The notes beneath the pieces are model-generated. The model did not search any database. It had not been told where the DNA came from and saw only the letters and a program-made list of their open reading frames with translations. Below, in pieces: positions 9,185 to 18,111 of a stretch of 48,489 nt of DNA (its first letter is position 1; each line of letters begins with the position of its first letter). This DNA is from Anaerolineae bacterium (GTDB lineage: Bacteria; Chloroflexota; Anaerolineae; J036; Brachytrichaceae). The stretch is from contig JAHBAL020000227.1 of assembly GCA_018500105.2 (NCBI GenBank), forward strand, positions 1 to 48,489, read 5' to 3'. The translations under genes were made by a program, and so were the position numbers.

Positions 9185-9529
9185 TTACGGACGAGGAGCG
9201 CCAGCAACTGGAACCAAGGCCAACACACGAGCACGCTTGATGGCCGTAGCCAAAAGGCGTTGATTGCGGGCGTTTAGCCCGGTGCGACGGCGAGGCATAA
9301 TCTTGCCTTGTTGATTCACATAGCGGCGTAGCACTTCAAAGTCCTTATAATCGGGCACTTTGCCGCTGGCAGCAAATTCGTCAATGCGCTTGGGGCGCAC
9401 AGCCTCTTTATTAATATTGTTGTAGTTGCTCGCGTTACCATCTGGGCGAAACCCACCCTTCTTGGCAATCTTCTTCTTTGGCTTCATGCTGTCATCAGCA
9501 CCAGTCGCGCTTGGAATGTCGTTATCCAC
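9185..9529 (-). CDS. rpsR: 30S ribosomal protein S18
   Basis: [59 protein letters not shown]. Confidence 0.93.
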   Translation of the reverse strand: MDNDIPSATGADDSMKPKKKIAKKGGFRPDGNASNYNNINKEAVRPKRIDEFAASGKVPDYKDFEVLRRYVNQQGKIMPRRRTGLNARNQRLLATAIKRARVLALVPVAGAPRP

Positions 9530-9785
9530 GTTTACTCGTTACTCCTTAACTCTCGTGATGTATTGCGTTAACACATACATCAACCACCTTTTAAAAATAA
9601 GCGATGTATTTTAGCATAGATTCAGTTGCCACAACGAAATTTTAAGCCAGTTGTTGCATTGCCGCGACGACGCTATTCTTTCGAAAAGAGATAGCCAAAC
9701 GAAAGACCCACGCTTTTTTAGATACAATTTAACTAGAACACTGACATTTCAACCACAACGGTAAACCGTTATCCAGCGATTTCTT

Positions 9786-10859
9786 ATGACAAAAAAATTT
9801 ACCAACGGATACGCCCTGTTAATTTCGGTAGACGAAAATAGTGTGCCAAACTGGGCCTTGCCCGACGTGCTGAAAGATGTGAATGCGCTGCGTGATGTGC
9901 TCATTCACCCGCAACGGTGTGGGTATGACCCGAAAAAGGTGCGCGTGATTGCTGGTGCAAAGGCGACACGGCAAGGCATTTTCGATGGCCTAGCATGGCT
10001 GGCAAACAACTTGGCTGCCGACACAAGCGGTAACGCGACCGCGCTGGTCTATTACACCGGTCACGGTTGGCGTGATCCAAATCGCAATCCCCCCGAATTT
10101 TATTTCATCCCCTACGACGTAAAACCGACCAGTGTCGCGGCACGGGCGCTGGCAGCCCGCGATTTTGCCGCCGAAGTGGCAGCATTGCAGCCAAAACGTT
10201 TGTTTGTGGTGCTCGATTGCTGCCATGCAGCCGGGGCCGATGTCAAAGACTTGACCGCAATTGGCAACGCCATCAGCAGCGCCATGCCAGTGCAGGTGGT
10301 GTTGGCAAATGAGGCCGAGGCGACGGCTGACATTACGCCGACGGGTGGCAAAGACTTGAGCGAATTGGCGTTGGGAGCGGGGCGGGCCATTCTTAGCTCG
10401 TCGCAGGCAGCAGAAAAGTCATGGCTGCGCAAAGATGGCAGCATGAGCGTCTTTACCTATTACCTGATTGAGGCACTGACCGGCCACGCGCAGCCAGCCG
10501 GTGGCGCAAACGAAGTGCTGGTGTCAGATGTCATGAGCCATGTTTACCGTAATGTGCCAAAATTGGTGCAGGCCGAACGTAATCAGCCACAGCACCCCGA
10601 CTATCAGGTGAGTGGCAATTTTCCGGTGGCGTTGCTGTTGGGCGGCAAAGGTTTGGCGGCGGGGCAAGCCGCGCCTGACCCGTTGCAATCGCCTAAACCC
10701 AGTGCCCGCGCCATCAAAATTACAGTTGGCGATGGTGTGGCGATTGTTGGCGATAATAATTTGGCAGCCGGCGCGGGTGGGGTGGTGGTGGGCGGTAGCG
10801 TTGGCGGCAGCATCACAACGGCAGTGCAACCCAAGCCACACAAGCCGCGTTTGCGTTAA
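9786..10859 (+). CDS. Caspase-like (peptidase C14/metacaspase) protein with Gly/Asp-rich C-terminal tail
   Basis: His motif ALVYYTGHGWRD, Cys motif LFVVLDCCHAAG; tail ITVGDGVAIVGDNNLAAGAGGVVVGGSVGGS. Confidence 0.87.
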   Translation: MTKKFTNGYALLISVDENSVPNWALPDVLKDVNALRDVLIHPQRCGYDPKKVRVIAGAKATRQGIFDGLAWLANNLAADTSGNATALVYYTGHGWRDPNRNPPEFYFIPYDVKPTSVAARALAARDFAAEVAALQPKRLFVVLDCCHAAGADVKDLTAIGNAISSAMPVQVVLANEAEATADITPTGGKDLSELALGAGRAILSSSQAAEKSWLRKDGSMSVFTYYLIEALTGHAQPAGGANEVLVSDVMSHVYRNVPKLVQAERNQPQHPDYQVSGNFPVALLLGGKGLAAGQAAPDPLQSPKPSARAIKITVGDGVAIVGDNNLAAGAGGVVVGGSVGGSITTAVQPKPHKPRLR

Positions 10860-10936
10860 ACCGCAACTTTGCACTCGCATAAGCATCAATAAAACGTATA
10901 TAATCGAGTGATCTTTTAATCTCTATCTCATACGAT

Positions 10937-12037
10937 ATGGCACAACCTCAAGCTGATTTTGCGGTAGAACTCCGTGATGTGGTGAAACAATTCGGCGATG
11001 TCGCCGCAGTAGACCACGTATCTATGGCGATTCGCCAAAAAGAATTCTTTTCGATGCTTGGCCCATCGGGCTGTGGCAAAACCACTTGTTTGCGGATGAT
11101 CGCTGGGTTCGAGCAGCCCACCAAAGGCGATTTGCGCATTAATGGTCTTTCAATGGGCAACGTGCCCGCTTTTCAACGCAATGTGAATACGGTTTTCCAA
11201 TCATATGCGTTGTTTCCTCATTTAACAGTGGCGCAAAATGTGGGGTTTGGGCTGGAAATGAAGCGGGTTGCAACCGACGAGATCAAACGCCGTGTGAAAG
11301 AGGCGCTTGAATTGGTGCGTTTGCCACAATTGGCAGATCGGCATCCGAAGCAAATGTCGGGTGGGCAGCAGCAGCGTGTGGCCTTGGCGCGGGCCTTGGT
11401 CAATCGCCCACAAGTGTTGTTGCTCGATGAGCCGCTGGGGGCGCTCGATTTGAAATTGCGCAAGGAAATGCAAATTGAACTAAAAAATTTGCAAACACAA
11501 GTGGGGATTACGTTTATTTACGTTACCCACGATCAAGAAGAAGCGCTGACCATGAGCGACCGTATTTGTGTGATGAGTCGAGGCAAGGCCTTGCAAATTG
11601 GCTCGCCGCTCGAAATTTATGAGCGCCCAAATTGTCGTTTCGTGGCCGATTTTATCGGCGAAACCAACTTTTTGGATGGCAAAGTGATGCGCATTGATGG
11701 CGAATTTGCTGAAATTGAGGTGGCGGGGCGCAAATTTGTTGGGCGTGTCGGCGAAGGGGCGCGTGTGGGCGATAACGCCACGATGTCAATTCGCCCAGAA
11801 AAGATGCTGTTGGTAGATAAGCCAACACCGGGCGCGTTGAATACCTACGAAACGCGTGTCGCCTCAATTGCTTATGTCGGCTCAGATACGCGGGTCATTG
11901 TGCGTTTGGGCGACATCCAACTCGACGTGTGGGAGCAAAATTCACAAAGCACCCTCGACCCGTCATACTTCTTTAAGCCGGGCGAAGCGGCTTGGCTCAC
12001 GTTTAAACCCGAAAATGCGCTTGTCATTAAGGATTAA
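10937..12037 (+). CDS. potA: ABC transporter ATP-binding protein, spermidine/putrescine type
   Basis: Walker A LGPSGCGKTTCLRMI, signature MSGGQQQRVALARALV, Walker B LLLDEPLGALD, C-terminal TOBE-like region. Confidence 0.9.
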   Translation: MAQPQADFAVELRDVVKQFGDVAAVDHVSMAIRQKEFFSMLGPSGCGKTTCLRMIAGFEQPTKGDLRINGLSMGNVPAFQRNVNTVFQSYALFPHLTVAQNVGFGLEMKRVATDEIKRRVKEALELVRLPQLADRHPKQMSGGQQQRVALARALVNRPQVLLLDEPLGALDLKLRKEMQIELKNLQTQVGITFIYVTHDQEEALTMSDRICVMSRGKALQIGSPLEIYERPNCRFVADFIGETNFLDGKVMRIDGEFAEIEVAGRKFVGRVGEGARVGDNATMSIRPEKMLLVDKPTPGALNTYETRVASIAYVGSDTRVIVRLGDIQLDVWEQNSQSTLDPSYFFKPGEAAWLTFKPENALVIKD

Positions 12038-12041
12038 TGCG

Positions 12042-12905
12042 ATGTCAACTCAAAACCCCTCAACCCGCCTGTTTGGCTTGATGTTTCCCGGCGCTTTTTG
12101 GCTGATCGTGTTCTTCTTTTTGCCGATCACGCTCATTCTTGGCATCAGCTTTATGACCAAAGGCGGCAGCGGTAGCCCAGAATTTCCACTGACCGTCGAG
12201 AATTACAGCCGTGTTTTTGGCGAAGAATATTTGACCCTATTCGGTCGTTCGCTGTGGATTTCGTTGTTGTCTACCATTTTGACTGTCATCATCGCTTTTC
12301 CGGTCACGATATGGATTGTGCGCTTGCCGAAGAAATGGCGTGACTTGGCGGTGTTTTTGGTCATGATTCCATTCTGGACCAACTTTTTGCTGCGCACCTA
12401 CGCCCTACGGTTCATGTTACTCAACGAAGGGCCGGTGATGCGGGCGATTAATGGTGTTTGGGTGGACAGTTTGGGATTTGAAGACCCAATCGAATTGCTA
12501 TTCACTCAGTTTTCAGTGATGTTGGGTTTGGTCTATGGCAATTTGCCGTTTATGATTTTGCCCCTCTACGCCTCACTTGAAAAATTTGACTGGACCTTGC
12601 TCGAAGCTGCGAGCGATCTTGGCGCCAACGTCATGAATTCATTTATGCGAGTCATGTTGCCCCTTACCGCGCCGGGCGTCATCGCCGGCTCGATATTGGT
12701 ATTTGTGCCCGCTATTGGCAACTATGTGACGGTTGAATTGATGGGTGGCGGCAAATCGCAAATGATTGGGCGCACCATCGCCCAGCAATTTAGCACCGCC
12801 AACCATTGGCCTTTTGGTGCTGCGCTCTCGCTCATGATGATGATCGTCGTCACTGCCGCTGCCTTAATTTATTTCCGCGTTGGGCGCGGCGAAAAAGTTC
12901 GATAA
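12042..12905 (+). CDS. potB: ABC transporter permease, PotB type
   Basis: MSTQNPSTRLFGLMFPGAFWLIVFFFLPITLILGISF; EAA motif LLEAASDLGANVMNSFMRVMLPLTAPGV. Start corrected from track (11856), which overlaps potA. Confidence 0.85.
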   Translation: MSTQNPSTRLFGLMFPGAFWLIVFFFLPITLILGISFMTKGGSGSPEFPLTVENYSRVFGEEYLTLFGRSLWISLLSTILTVIIAFPVTIWIVRLPKKWRDLAVFLVMIPFWTNFLLRTYALRFMLLNEGPVMRAINGVWVDSLGFEDPIELLFTQFSVMLGLVYGNLPFMILPLYASLEKFDWTLLEAASDLGANVMNSFMRVMLPLTAPGVIAGSILVFVPAIGNYVTVELMGGGKSQMIGRTIAQQFSTANHWPFGAALSLMMMIVVTAAALIYFRVGRGEKVR

Positions 12906-12934
12906 ATTTTTCGCCGCCCTCTTTAAAATACTGA

Positions 12935-12967
12935 CCACCCTGCCAAGCATATTGCTTGGCAGGGTGG
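12935..12967 (+). terminator. Rho-independent terminator ccaccctgccaagca-tat-tgcttggcagggtgg-ttttt
   Basis: 15-bp stem followed by T-run. Confidence 0.9.
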
Positions 12968-13085
12968 TTTTTGTATCTCCGCAATAATTTGAACTTGCCA
13001 TATTTTCGGCTTTTGCATCTGCACAAAAAAACTTGTGCTAGAATATATTGCACGGCCTTAATTTGCCGTTAACTAAAAAGTTTTG

Positions 13086-13122
13086 CAATCCCCCTGCTGG
13101 GTTAAATTCGGCAGGGGGATTG
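13086..13122. terminator. Hairpin caatccccctgc ... gcagggggattg
   Basis: 12-bp stem with 13-nt loop. Confidence 0.55.
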
Positions 13123-13326
13123 TGGAATCTAATTACCGATTCTCACCAAGTGTGAGAAAACTATGAGGTGAATAAGTCAAACGAAATGAAAAAAGTGTGT
13201 GAACAAATGCAACTCGTCAATAAACGCATTGTCACAGGCACGATTGCTAGCGCTGTCAAGTCGGTGCGGCAGGGAGCGCCTGTATGAGCCTGTATAGGAA
13301 CCGGCCTATCTCCGGAATGGTGTACC

Positions 13327-14025
13327 TTGAGTGACATATTTATTACAACTACCCGCCCAGATCACTTGTTGGGCTGCGCTGCACTCCAAGCAGTGTGTTT
13401 TCCTTACGTCAGTAAAGACGCGCTATTTACCGAAGCGCATATTGCCAATCATATTTTGCTGTTCCCCGAAGGGCAGTTTGTGGCAATTGATCGAAATAAC
13501 GGTAAGGTTGTCGGTATGACAGCCGGATTCCGAACCCACGATCAGCTCGAACAGCATCGAGGCCACGATTACGCACATGCAACCAGCGATGGCTGGTTCA
13601 CCAATCATGACCTGCACGGTGTTTATTATTACGGCGGTGACATGAGTGTGCATCCCGATTATCGCGGCAAGGGCATCGCCCGCAAATTTTATGATGCACG
13701 TAAGGCATTGTGCAAGCGTTTGGGGCTAAAAGGCCAAATTATTGGCGGCATGATTCCCGGTTTTGTCAACTATAAACAGGCGATGAACGTATATGAATAT
13801 GCCTGCCATGTGATTGCTGGCAATATTTTTGACCCCACCATGACGCCCCAGCTCCGTAATGGCTTCATTTGGCGCGGCATGATTCCAAATTATTTGCATG
13901 ACCCACCGACCGATGGTTGGGCTACGCTCATGGAATGCCCAAACCCCGACTATGTTGACCGCAAGCGCTCAGTCGTTGGTCATCAATGGGGTAGCGACGC
14001 CAGCAAGTGGCATCTTTTGATTTAA
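13327..14025 (+). CDS. GNAT-family N-acetyltransferase
   Basis: 232 aa, TTG start; GGDMSVHPDYRGKGIARKFYDARKALCKRLGLKGQIIGGMIPGF acetyl-CoA motif. Confidence 0.8.
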   Translation: MSDIFITTTRPDHLLGCAALQAVCFPYVSKDALFTEAHIANHILLFPEGQFVAIDRNNGKVVGMTAGFRTHDQLEQHRGHDYAHATSDGWFTNHDLHGVYYYGGDMSVHPDYRGKGIARKFYDARKALCKRLGLKGQIIGGMIPGFVNYKQAMNVYEYACHVIAGNIFDPTMTPQLRNGFIWRGMIPNYLHDPPTDGWATLMECPNPDYVDRKRSVVGHQWGSDASKWHLLI

Positions 14026-14028
14026 AAG

Positions 14029-14235
14029 TTGCAGGTGGCAGGTTGCAAAGTTGTAAAGTTGCAGAGTTGCAGAGTTGCAGGTTGAAAGTGATCACCTGTC
14101 ACCTGCCACCTGCCACCTGCAACTCTGCTACCTGCCACCTGCCACCTGCAACTCTGCTACCTGCCACCTGCAACTCTGCTACCTGCCACCTGCAACTCTG
14201 CTACCTGCCACCTGCAACCTACAACTCTGCCACTT
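14029..14235. repeat. Heptamer CACCTGC/GTTGCAG array with inverted arms
   Basis: gttgcaggtggcaggttgcaaagttg ... gatcacctgtcacctgccacctgccacctgcaactctgctacctgcc... The right arm reaches the 3' end of the M20 peptidase CDS. Confidence 0.92.
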
Positions 14236-15553
14236 TGCCACACCACTGCATCAAAAAGGCAGCGAGGACGCGGGTGGTGTCTATGACGGAGTCGAGTTCG
14301 ACATATTCGTTTGCGCCGTGTAAATTTGCGCCTTTTGGCCCCCAAGCAAAGGCGGGCACACCATAAAGTTGGGCGAAACGAGTGTCGAGGCCAGCCGTCA
14401 TACCCATGATGGTGGGCAATGGGTCGGGGCCGCCGCGCACCGATTGCACCAACTGCACAAATTCTTGCACAAACGGGTGGTTCTCGTCTTGCACCCAAGG
14501 GTCAGTATGCCAGCCGAAATATTCGATTTTCGGTGGATGGGCGCGGAGCCAAGCACTATTTTGGCTGATGGCGTGAACCCGCGCCGCGATCTCGGCCTTG
14601 ATGCCTTGCTCGGTTTCGCCGGGGATAAACGACATGCGCACCGCGATTTCGCAGCGGCCCGGCACCGTGCTAGGCCAATCGCCGGCTTGCACCATGCCCA
14701 CATTCAAATGGCATGATCGGCGGGCGGCGGGGTTGCTGCGTTCAAATGGCTCATAGTGTTTTGTCGCGGCGCGTTCTTTGTCCCATTCACCCAACATGCT
14801 AATGATGGGCGCCGCCTCGACGGCGGCGTTGATGCCGTCATGGGCGCGTCCAGCGTGTGCGCTTTTACCCTCGACGATGACGCGGAAATACAAAATGCCG
14901 GGGTGGGCGATGCACACATCCAACCAGTGCGGCTCGGTGGCAATGAGGCCGTCGGGCAGGCGGCCTTGTTGTTTGGCCCGCTCGAAACACGCCAACGTGC
15001 CGCCGCCGCCGCCGCTTTCTTCTTCGATCACGCTTTGCAAAATGACATCGCCTTTTAGCTTTACGCCGCAGGCTTGCAACGCCTTGACCGCGAACAGGTT
15101 GGCGATCACGCCGCTTTTCATGTCTTGCGTGCCGCGCCCGATCATACGCCCCAGTTTCGAGGTGCTAGATGGGATGATTGTGGCGGCGAATGGGTCGTAA
15201 TGCCACGCCCCCAGTGGCTCGGCAGAGACAAGGTCAGTATGACCATTTAAGGCGATGCTCCGACCGCATGACCCAGCGTGGCTGCTACGCCATGTGCCGA
15301 TGACATTGCGTCGCCCTGCGAACGGAATCCCCGAATCTACAAAGGCCGGGTGTTGGCTGAGTATGGCGTAATCTGGCTCAAATTCGTCAATCTCGAGACC
15401 GGCTTGCTCATATTGCTGGCGCATAAAAGCTTGGGCTGGGGCCTCGTTGCCGATCACGCTGGGGATTTTGACCAGCGCCGCCAGCGTTTGCACGATTTCG
15501 TCTTGATGCGCCTCGATCCAATCTGAAACTTGCTTTAGGTGGGGTTCGTTCAT
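14219..15553 (-). CDS. M20 family metallopeptidase (ArgE/DapE/CPG2-like)
   Basis: SIALNGHTDLVSA, GRGTQDMKSG, SVIEEESGGGG, GMTAGLDTRFA. Start at 15553 (MNEPHLKQV); the track's N-terminal extension is repeat-derived. Confidence 0.87.
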   Translation of the reverse strand: MNEPHLKQVSDWIEAHQDEIVQTLAALVKIPSVIGNEAPAQAFMRQQYEQAGLEIDEFEPDYAILSQHPAFVDSGIPFAGRRNVIGTWRSSHAGSCGRSIALNGHTDLVSAEPLGAWHYDPFAATIIPSSTSKLGRMIGRGTQDMKSGVIANLFAVKALQACGVKLKGDVILQSVIEEESGGGGGTLACFERAKQQGRLPDGLIATEPHWLDVCIAHPGILYFRVIVEGKSAHAGRAHDGINAAVEAAPIISMLGEWDKERAATKHYEPFERSNPAARRSCHLNVGMVQAGDWPSTVPGRCEIAVRMSFIPGETEQGIKAEIAARVHAISQNSAWLRAHPPKIEYFGWHTDPWVQDENHPFVQEFVQLVQSVRGGPDPLPTIMGMTAGLDTRFAQLYGVPAFAWGPKGANLHGANEYVELDSVIDTTRVLAAFLMQWCGKVAEL

Positions 15554-15565
15554 AATCAAGAATTT

Positions 15566-15779
15566 CAACTGGCTGACTGGCTGACTGGTTGGTTGGTTGA
15601 TTAGTTGATTGGTTGACTGGTTGATTGGTTGACTGGTTGACTGGCGGTTCAACCAATTAATCAACTAATTAACCAACTAATCAACTAATCAACCAACTAA
15701 TCAACCAACTAATCAACTAATCAACTAATCAACCAACTAATCAACTAATCAACTAATCAACCAACCAATCAACCAGTCA
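15566..15779. repeat. Octamer GGTTGACT/CAACTAAT array with inverted arms
   Basis: Left arm ctgactggttggttggttgattagttgattggttgactgg; right arm caactaattaaccaactaatcaactaatcaacc... 8-bp periodicity. Confidence 0.95.
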
Positions 15780-17153
15780 CGCAACTGATGCAATTGCCGC
15801 TTCGACTACATCCATCCCTTCATGAAGTTGTTCTTCGCTGATGACGAGCGGGAAAAGGAAGCGGATGCCGTTGGAGTATAGGCCGCAGCGAATCATAAGC
15901 ACGCCATTGGCGGCGGCGTGTTGCACGATGGCGAGGGTTTTTGCGGGGTCGAGCGGTTGTTTGGTGTCGCGGTTTGCCACAAATTCCATCGCCAACATGG
16001 CCCCCATGCCGCGCACATCGCCCACAATCTCGAAACGATCTTGCATTTGGCGCATTCGATCACACGCCATGCCGCCAATGTGTTGAGCGCGTTCACACAA
16101 ATTTTCCTTTTCGATGGTTTCGATGGCAGCCAAGGCGGCGGCGCAGGCCACCGGATTGCCGCTGTAAGTGCCACCAATCCCGCCGAGGTGAATCTTGTCC
16201 ATCAGTTCGGCGCGGCCAACTGCTGCCGAGACGGGCATCCCGCCGCCCATGCTTTTCGCCATCACCATAATATCTGGCTCGATATCGTAGTGCTGCATGG
16301 CAAACAATTTGCCCGTGCGGGCCATCCCGCATTGCACCTCGTCTACAATCATGACAATGCCATAGCGGGTGCATGTTTCGCGCATCCGGCGCATAAATTC
16401 GCGCGGCATGGGGATGAACCCGCCTTCGCCTTGAATCGGCTCGACAATGACGGCGGCAATGGCCTCTGGCATCACTTGCGCGATCAAGGCGCGTTCAAAC
16501 GCCTCCCATGTCAGCTCAATCTTTTGCTCTTCGCTCAACCGCAAGGCCGCCGAATTGATGAAGCCTTTGGGGTCAATAACGGCCCCTGAGCGGTAGGTAT
16601 AGGGGAAAGGCACGCGGTAAATTTCGGGCGCGAATGGGCCAAATCCCTTCTTAAACAGCGCGTATTTGCTGGTGAGCGATTGAGTGAGCAAGGTTCGACC
16701 GTGATAGCCGCCCTCGAACGCAAGAATGGCTTGGCGGCCTGTGGCAGCGCGGGCGGTGAGCACGGCGGTCTCGACCGCCTCGGCCCCCGTGTTTTGAATC
16801 ATGGCCTTTTTGTGCCCGCTGATGGGCGTGATGGCGCACAATTTTTCGGCCAAGGCCACGTGCGGCTCGGTGGTGGCAACCAATCCGCAGGCATGAATGA
16901 GGTCGTCGGCCTGCGCCTTGACTGCATCAACGACGGCTTGGGCATTGTGCCCAACATTCAGCACCCCGATGCCGCCCGTAAAATCCATCACCACGTTGCC
17001 GTCAAGGTCTTCGACCATCGCCCCGCGGGCGCGTTTGACCGCCAGTGGGGTGGATTTGGCATAACCAGCCGGCATACTGGCTTCGCGGCGGGCAACTAAT
17101 TCGCGGCTCTTGGGGCCGGGCAGTTCGGTTTTAATTTGGATGGATTTTGACAT
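15777..17153 (-). CDS. gabT: Class III aminotransferase, 4-aminobutyrate aminotransferase-like
   Basis: MSKSIQIKTELPGPKSRELVARREASMPAGYAKSTPLAVKRARGAMVEDLDGNVVMDFTGGIGVLNVGHN; IVDEVQCGMARTGKLFA; AKSMGGGMPVSAAVGRAELMD; GGTYSGNPVACAAAL. Confidence 0.88.
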   Translation of the reverse strand: MSKSIQIKTELPGPKSRELVARREASMPAGYAKSTPLAVKRARGAMVEDLDGNVVMDFTGGIGVLNVGHNAQAVVDAVKAQADDLIHACGLVATTEPHVALAEKLCAITPISGHKKAMIQNTGAEAVETAVLTARAATGRQAILAFEGGYHGRTLLTQSLTSKYALFKKGFGPFAPEIYRVPFPYTYRSGAVIDPKGFINSAALRLSEEQKIELTWEAFERALIAQVMPEAIAAVIVEPIQGEGGFIPMPREFMRRMRETCTRYGIVMIVDEVQCGMARTGKLFAMQHYDIEPDIMVMAKSMGGGMPVSAAVGRAELMDKIHLGGIGGTYSGNPVACAAALAAIETIEKENLCERAQHIGGMACDRMRQMQDRFEIVGDVRGMGAMLAMEFVANRDTKQPLDPAKTLAIVQHAAANGVLMIRCGLYSNGIRFLFPLVISEEQLHEGMDVVEAAIASVA

Positions 17154-17262
17154 GATAAAAATAATTGGGGAATCCTCATCGGGTGTCTGGCTGCGGCAAA
17201 TTTGTCTGGTGGCGATGAGGGATAGACGAGGGATCCGTAAACGAGTTAAATAAAAAGTAAGC

Positions 17263-17335
17263 GCCCTCGGCAGGAATTGAACCCACAACACCCGCCTTAG
17301 GACGGCGGTGTTCTATCCGTTTGAACTACGAGGGC
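17263..17335 (-). tRNA. tRNA-Arg (anticodon CCT)
   Basis: Reverse complement folds as GCCCTCG-TA-GTTC..GAAC-A-CCGCC-GTCCTAA-GGCGG-GTGTT-GTGGG-TTCAATT-CCTGC-CGAGGGC. Confidence 0.93.
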
Positions 17336-17436
17336 AACGTCTATATTTTACCGCGTGTGTAGAGGTGCAGGCACTTGTGTGGCTTGCAATAAAATTTTTG
17401 TTTCACAATATGGAATGATTGGTATAATGTTCCACA

Positions 17437-18111
17437 ATGACGAACAAAATTAATCACACCAACAAGCGCACATGGTTTGTGTGTAGCTTTACTGCGCTGA
17501 ATATGGTTTTGGGGCTGATGGCATTGTTTGCCGCTGCCGCTGGTTTGCTGCCGTTGGCGGCAGCTTGTCTGCTTGGCTCGGTATTGTGTGATGTGCTGGA
17601 TGGTATGTTGGCCCGCAAGCTAAATGCCAACAGCGAGTTTGGCGAGCAGTTCGATTCTTTGGCCGACATGACCTCGTTTACCATCGCAAGTGCGGCGCTG
17701 GGTTATTATTGGCTACAGGCCAGCGCCCCAGCGCCGATCTTGCTCGGTGCGAGTGCGTTGTGGGTGGTGGCTGGGGCTGCCCGTTTGGCTCGCTTCAATG
17801 TCACACCCTATAACGGCTATTATTTTCAAGGCATGCCGACCACTGCTGTGTCGGCGGTATTGGCGGTCGCTTACTTGACCCTGCCGCAGGTGCATTGGGG
17901 CTTGGGGGTGGCATTGTTTGTCGCCTTGGCGTTGCTGATGGTGAGTGTATTCCCCTATGTCAAATTTGCCCAATTGCGCCGCCTACCGAAGTGGTGTTGG
18001 TTGCTGGTCGTGATCTTAGGGGTGCTCAATTTCACATGGTTGTGTTGGGCCGCTGCCATTGCCTATGTTTGCAGCGGCCCTGTCATGTGGGCGCGGCGGC
18101 GCTGGGCTTAG
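17437..18111 (+). CDS. pssA: CDP-alcohol phosphatidyltransferase, CDP-diacylglycerol-serine O-phosphatidyltransferase-like
   Basis: CDVLDGMLARKLNANSEFGEQFDSLADMTSF matches DG-x2-AR-x8-G-x3-D-x3-D. Confidence 0.85.
   Translation: MTNKINHTNKRTWFVCSFTALNMVLGLMALFAAAAGLLPLAAACLLGSVLCDVLDGMLARKLNANSEFGEQFDSLADMTSFTIASAALGYYWLQASAPAPILLGASALWVVAGAARLARFNVTPYNGYYFQGMPTTAVSAVLAVAYLTLPQVHWGLGVALFVALALLMVSVFPYVKFAQLRRLPKWCWLLVVILGVLNFTWLCWAAAIAYVCSGPVMWARRRWA

Noticed and set aside
11856-12041. Extended N-terminus of PotB overlapping potA
   Set aside because: Would overlap potA by about 180 bp out of frame; ATG at 12042 gives the normal permease N-terminus.
15554-15664. N-terminal extension of the M20 peptidase ORF (MINWLNRQSTSQPINQS...)
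   Set aside because: It is translated octamer repeat; real start at 15553.
15566-15779. CRISPR or phage-like direct repeat array
   Set aside because: 8-bp contiguous units in inverted arms, no unique spacers.
15918-16589. 223-aa plus-strand ORF opposite gabT
   Set aside because: Antisense shadow of a well-supported aminotransferase.
17154-17291. N-terminal extension of the aminotransferase ORF (MLWVQFLPRALTFYL...)
   Set aside because: It runs through the tRNA-Arg gene; the methionine at 17153 gives a proper N-terminus.
17263-17335. tRNA-Arg as the integration site of the AT-rich island
   Set aside because: The tRNA is about 10 kb from the island edge, with no integrase or repeated tRNA 3' end seen.
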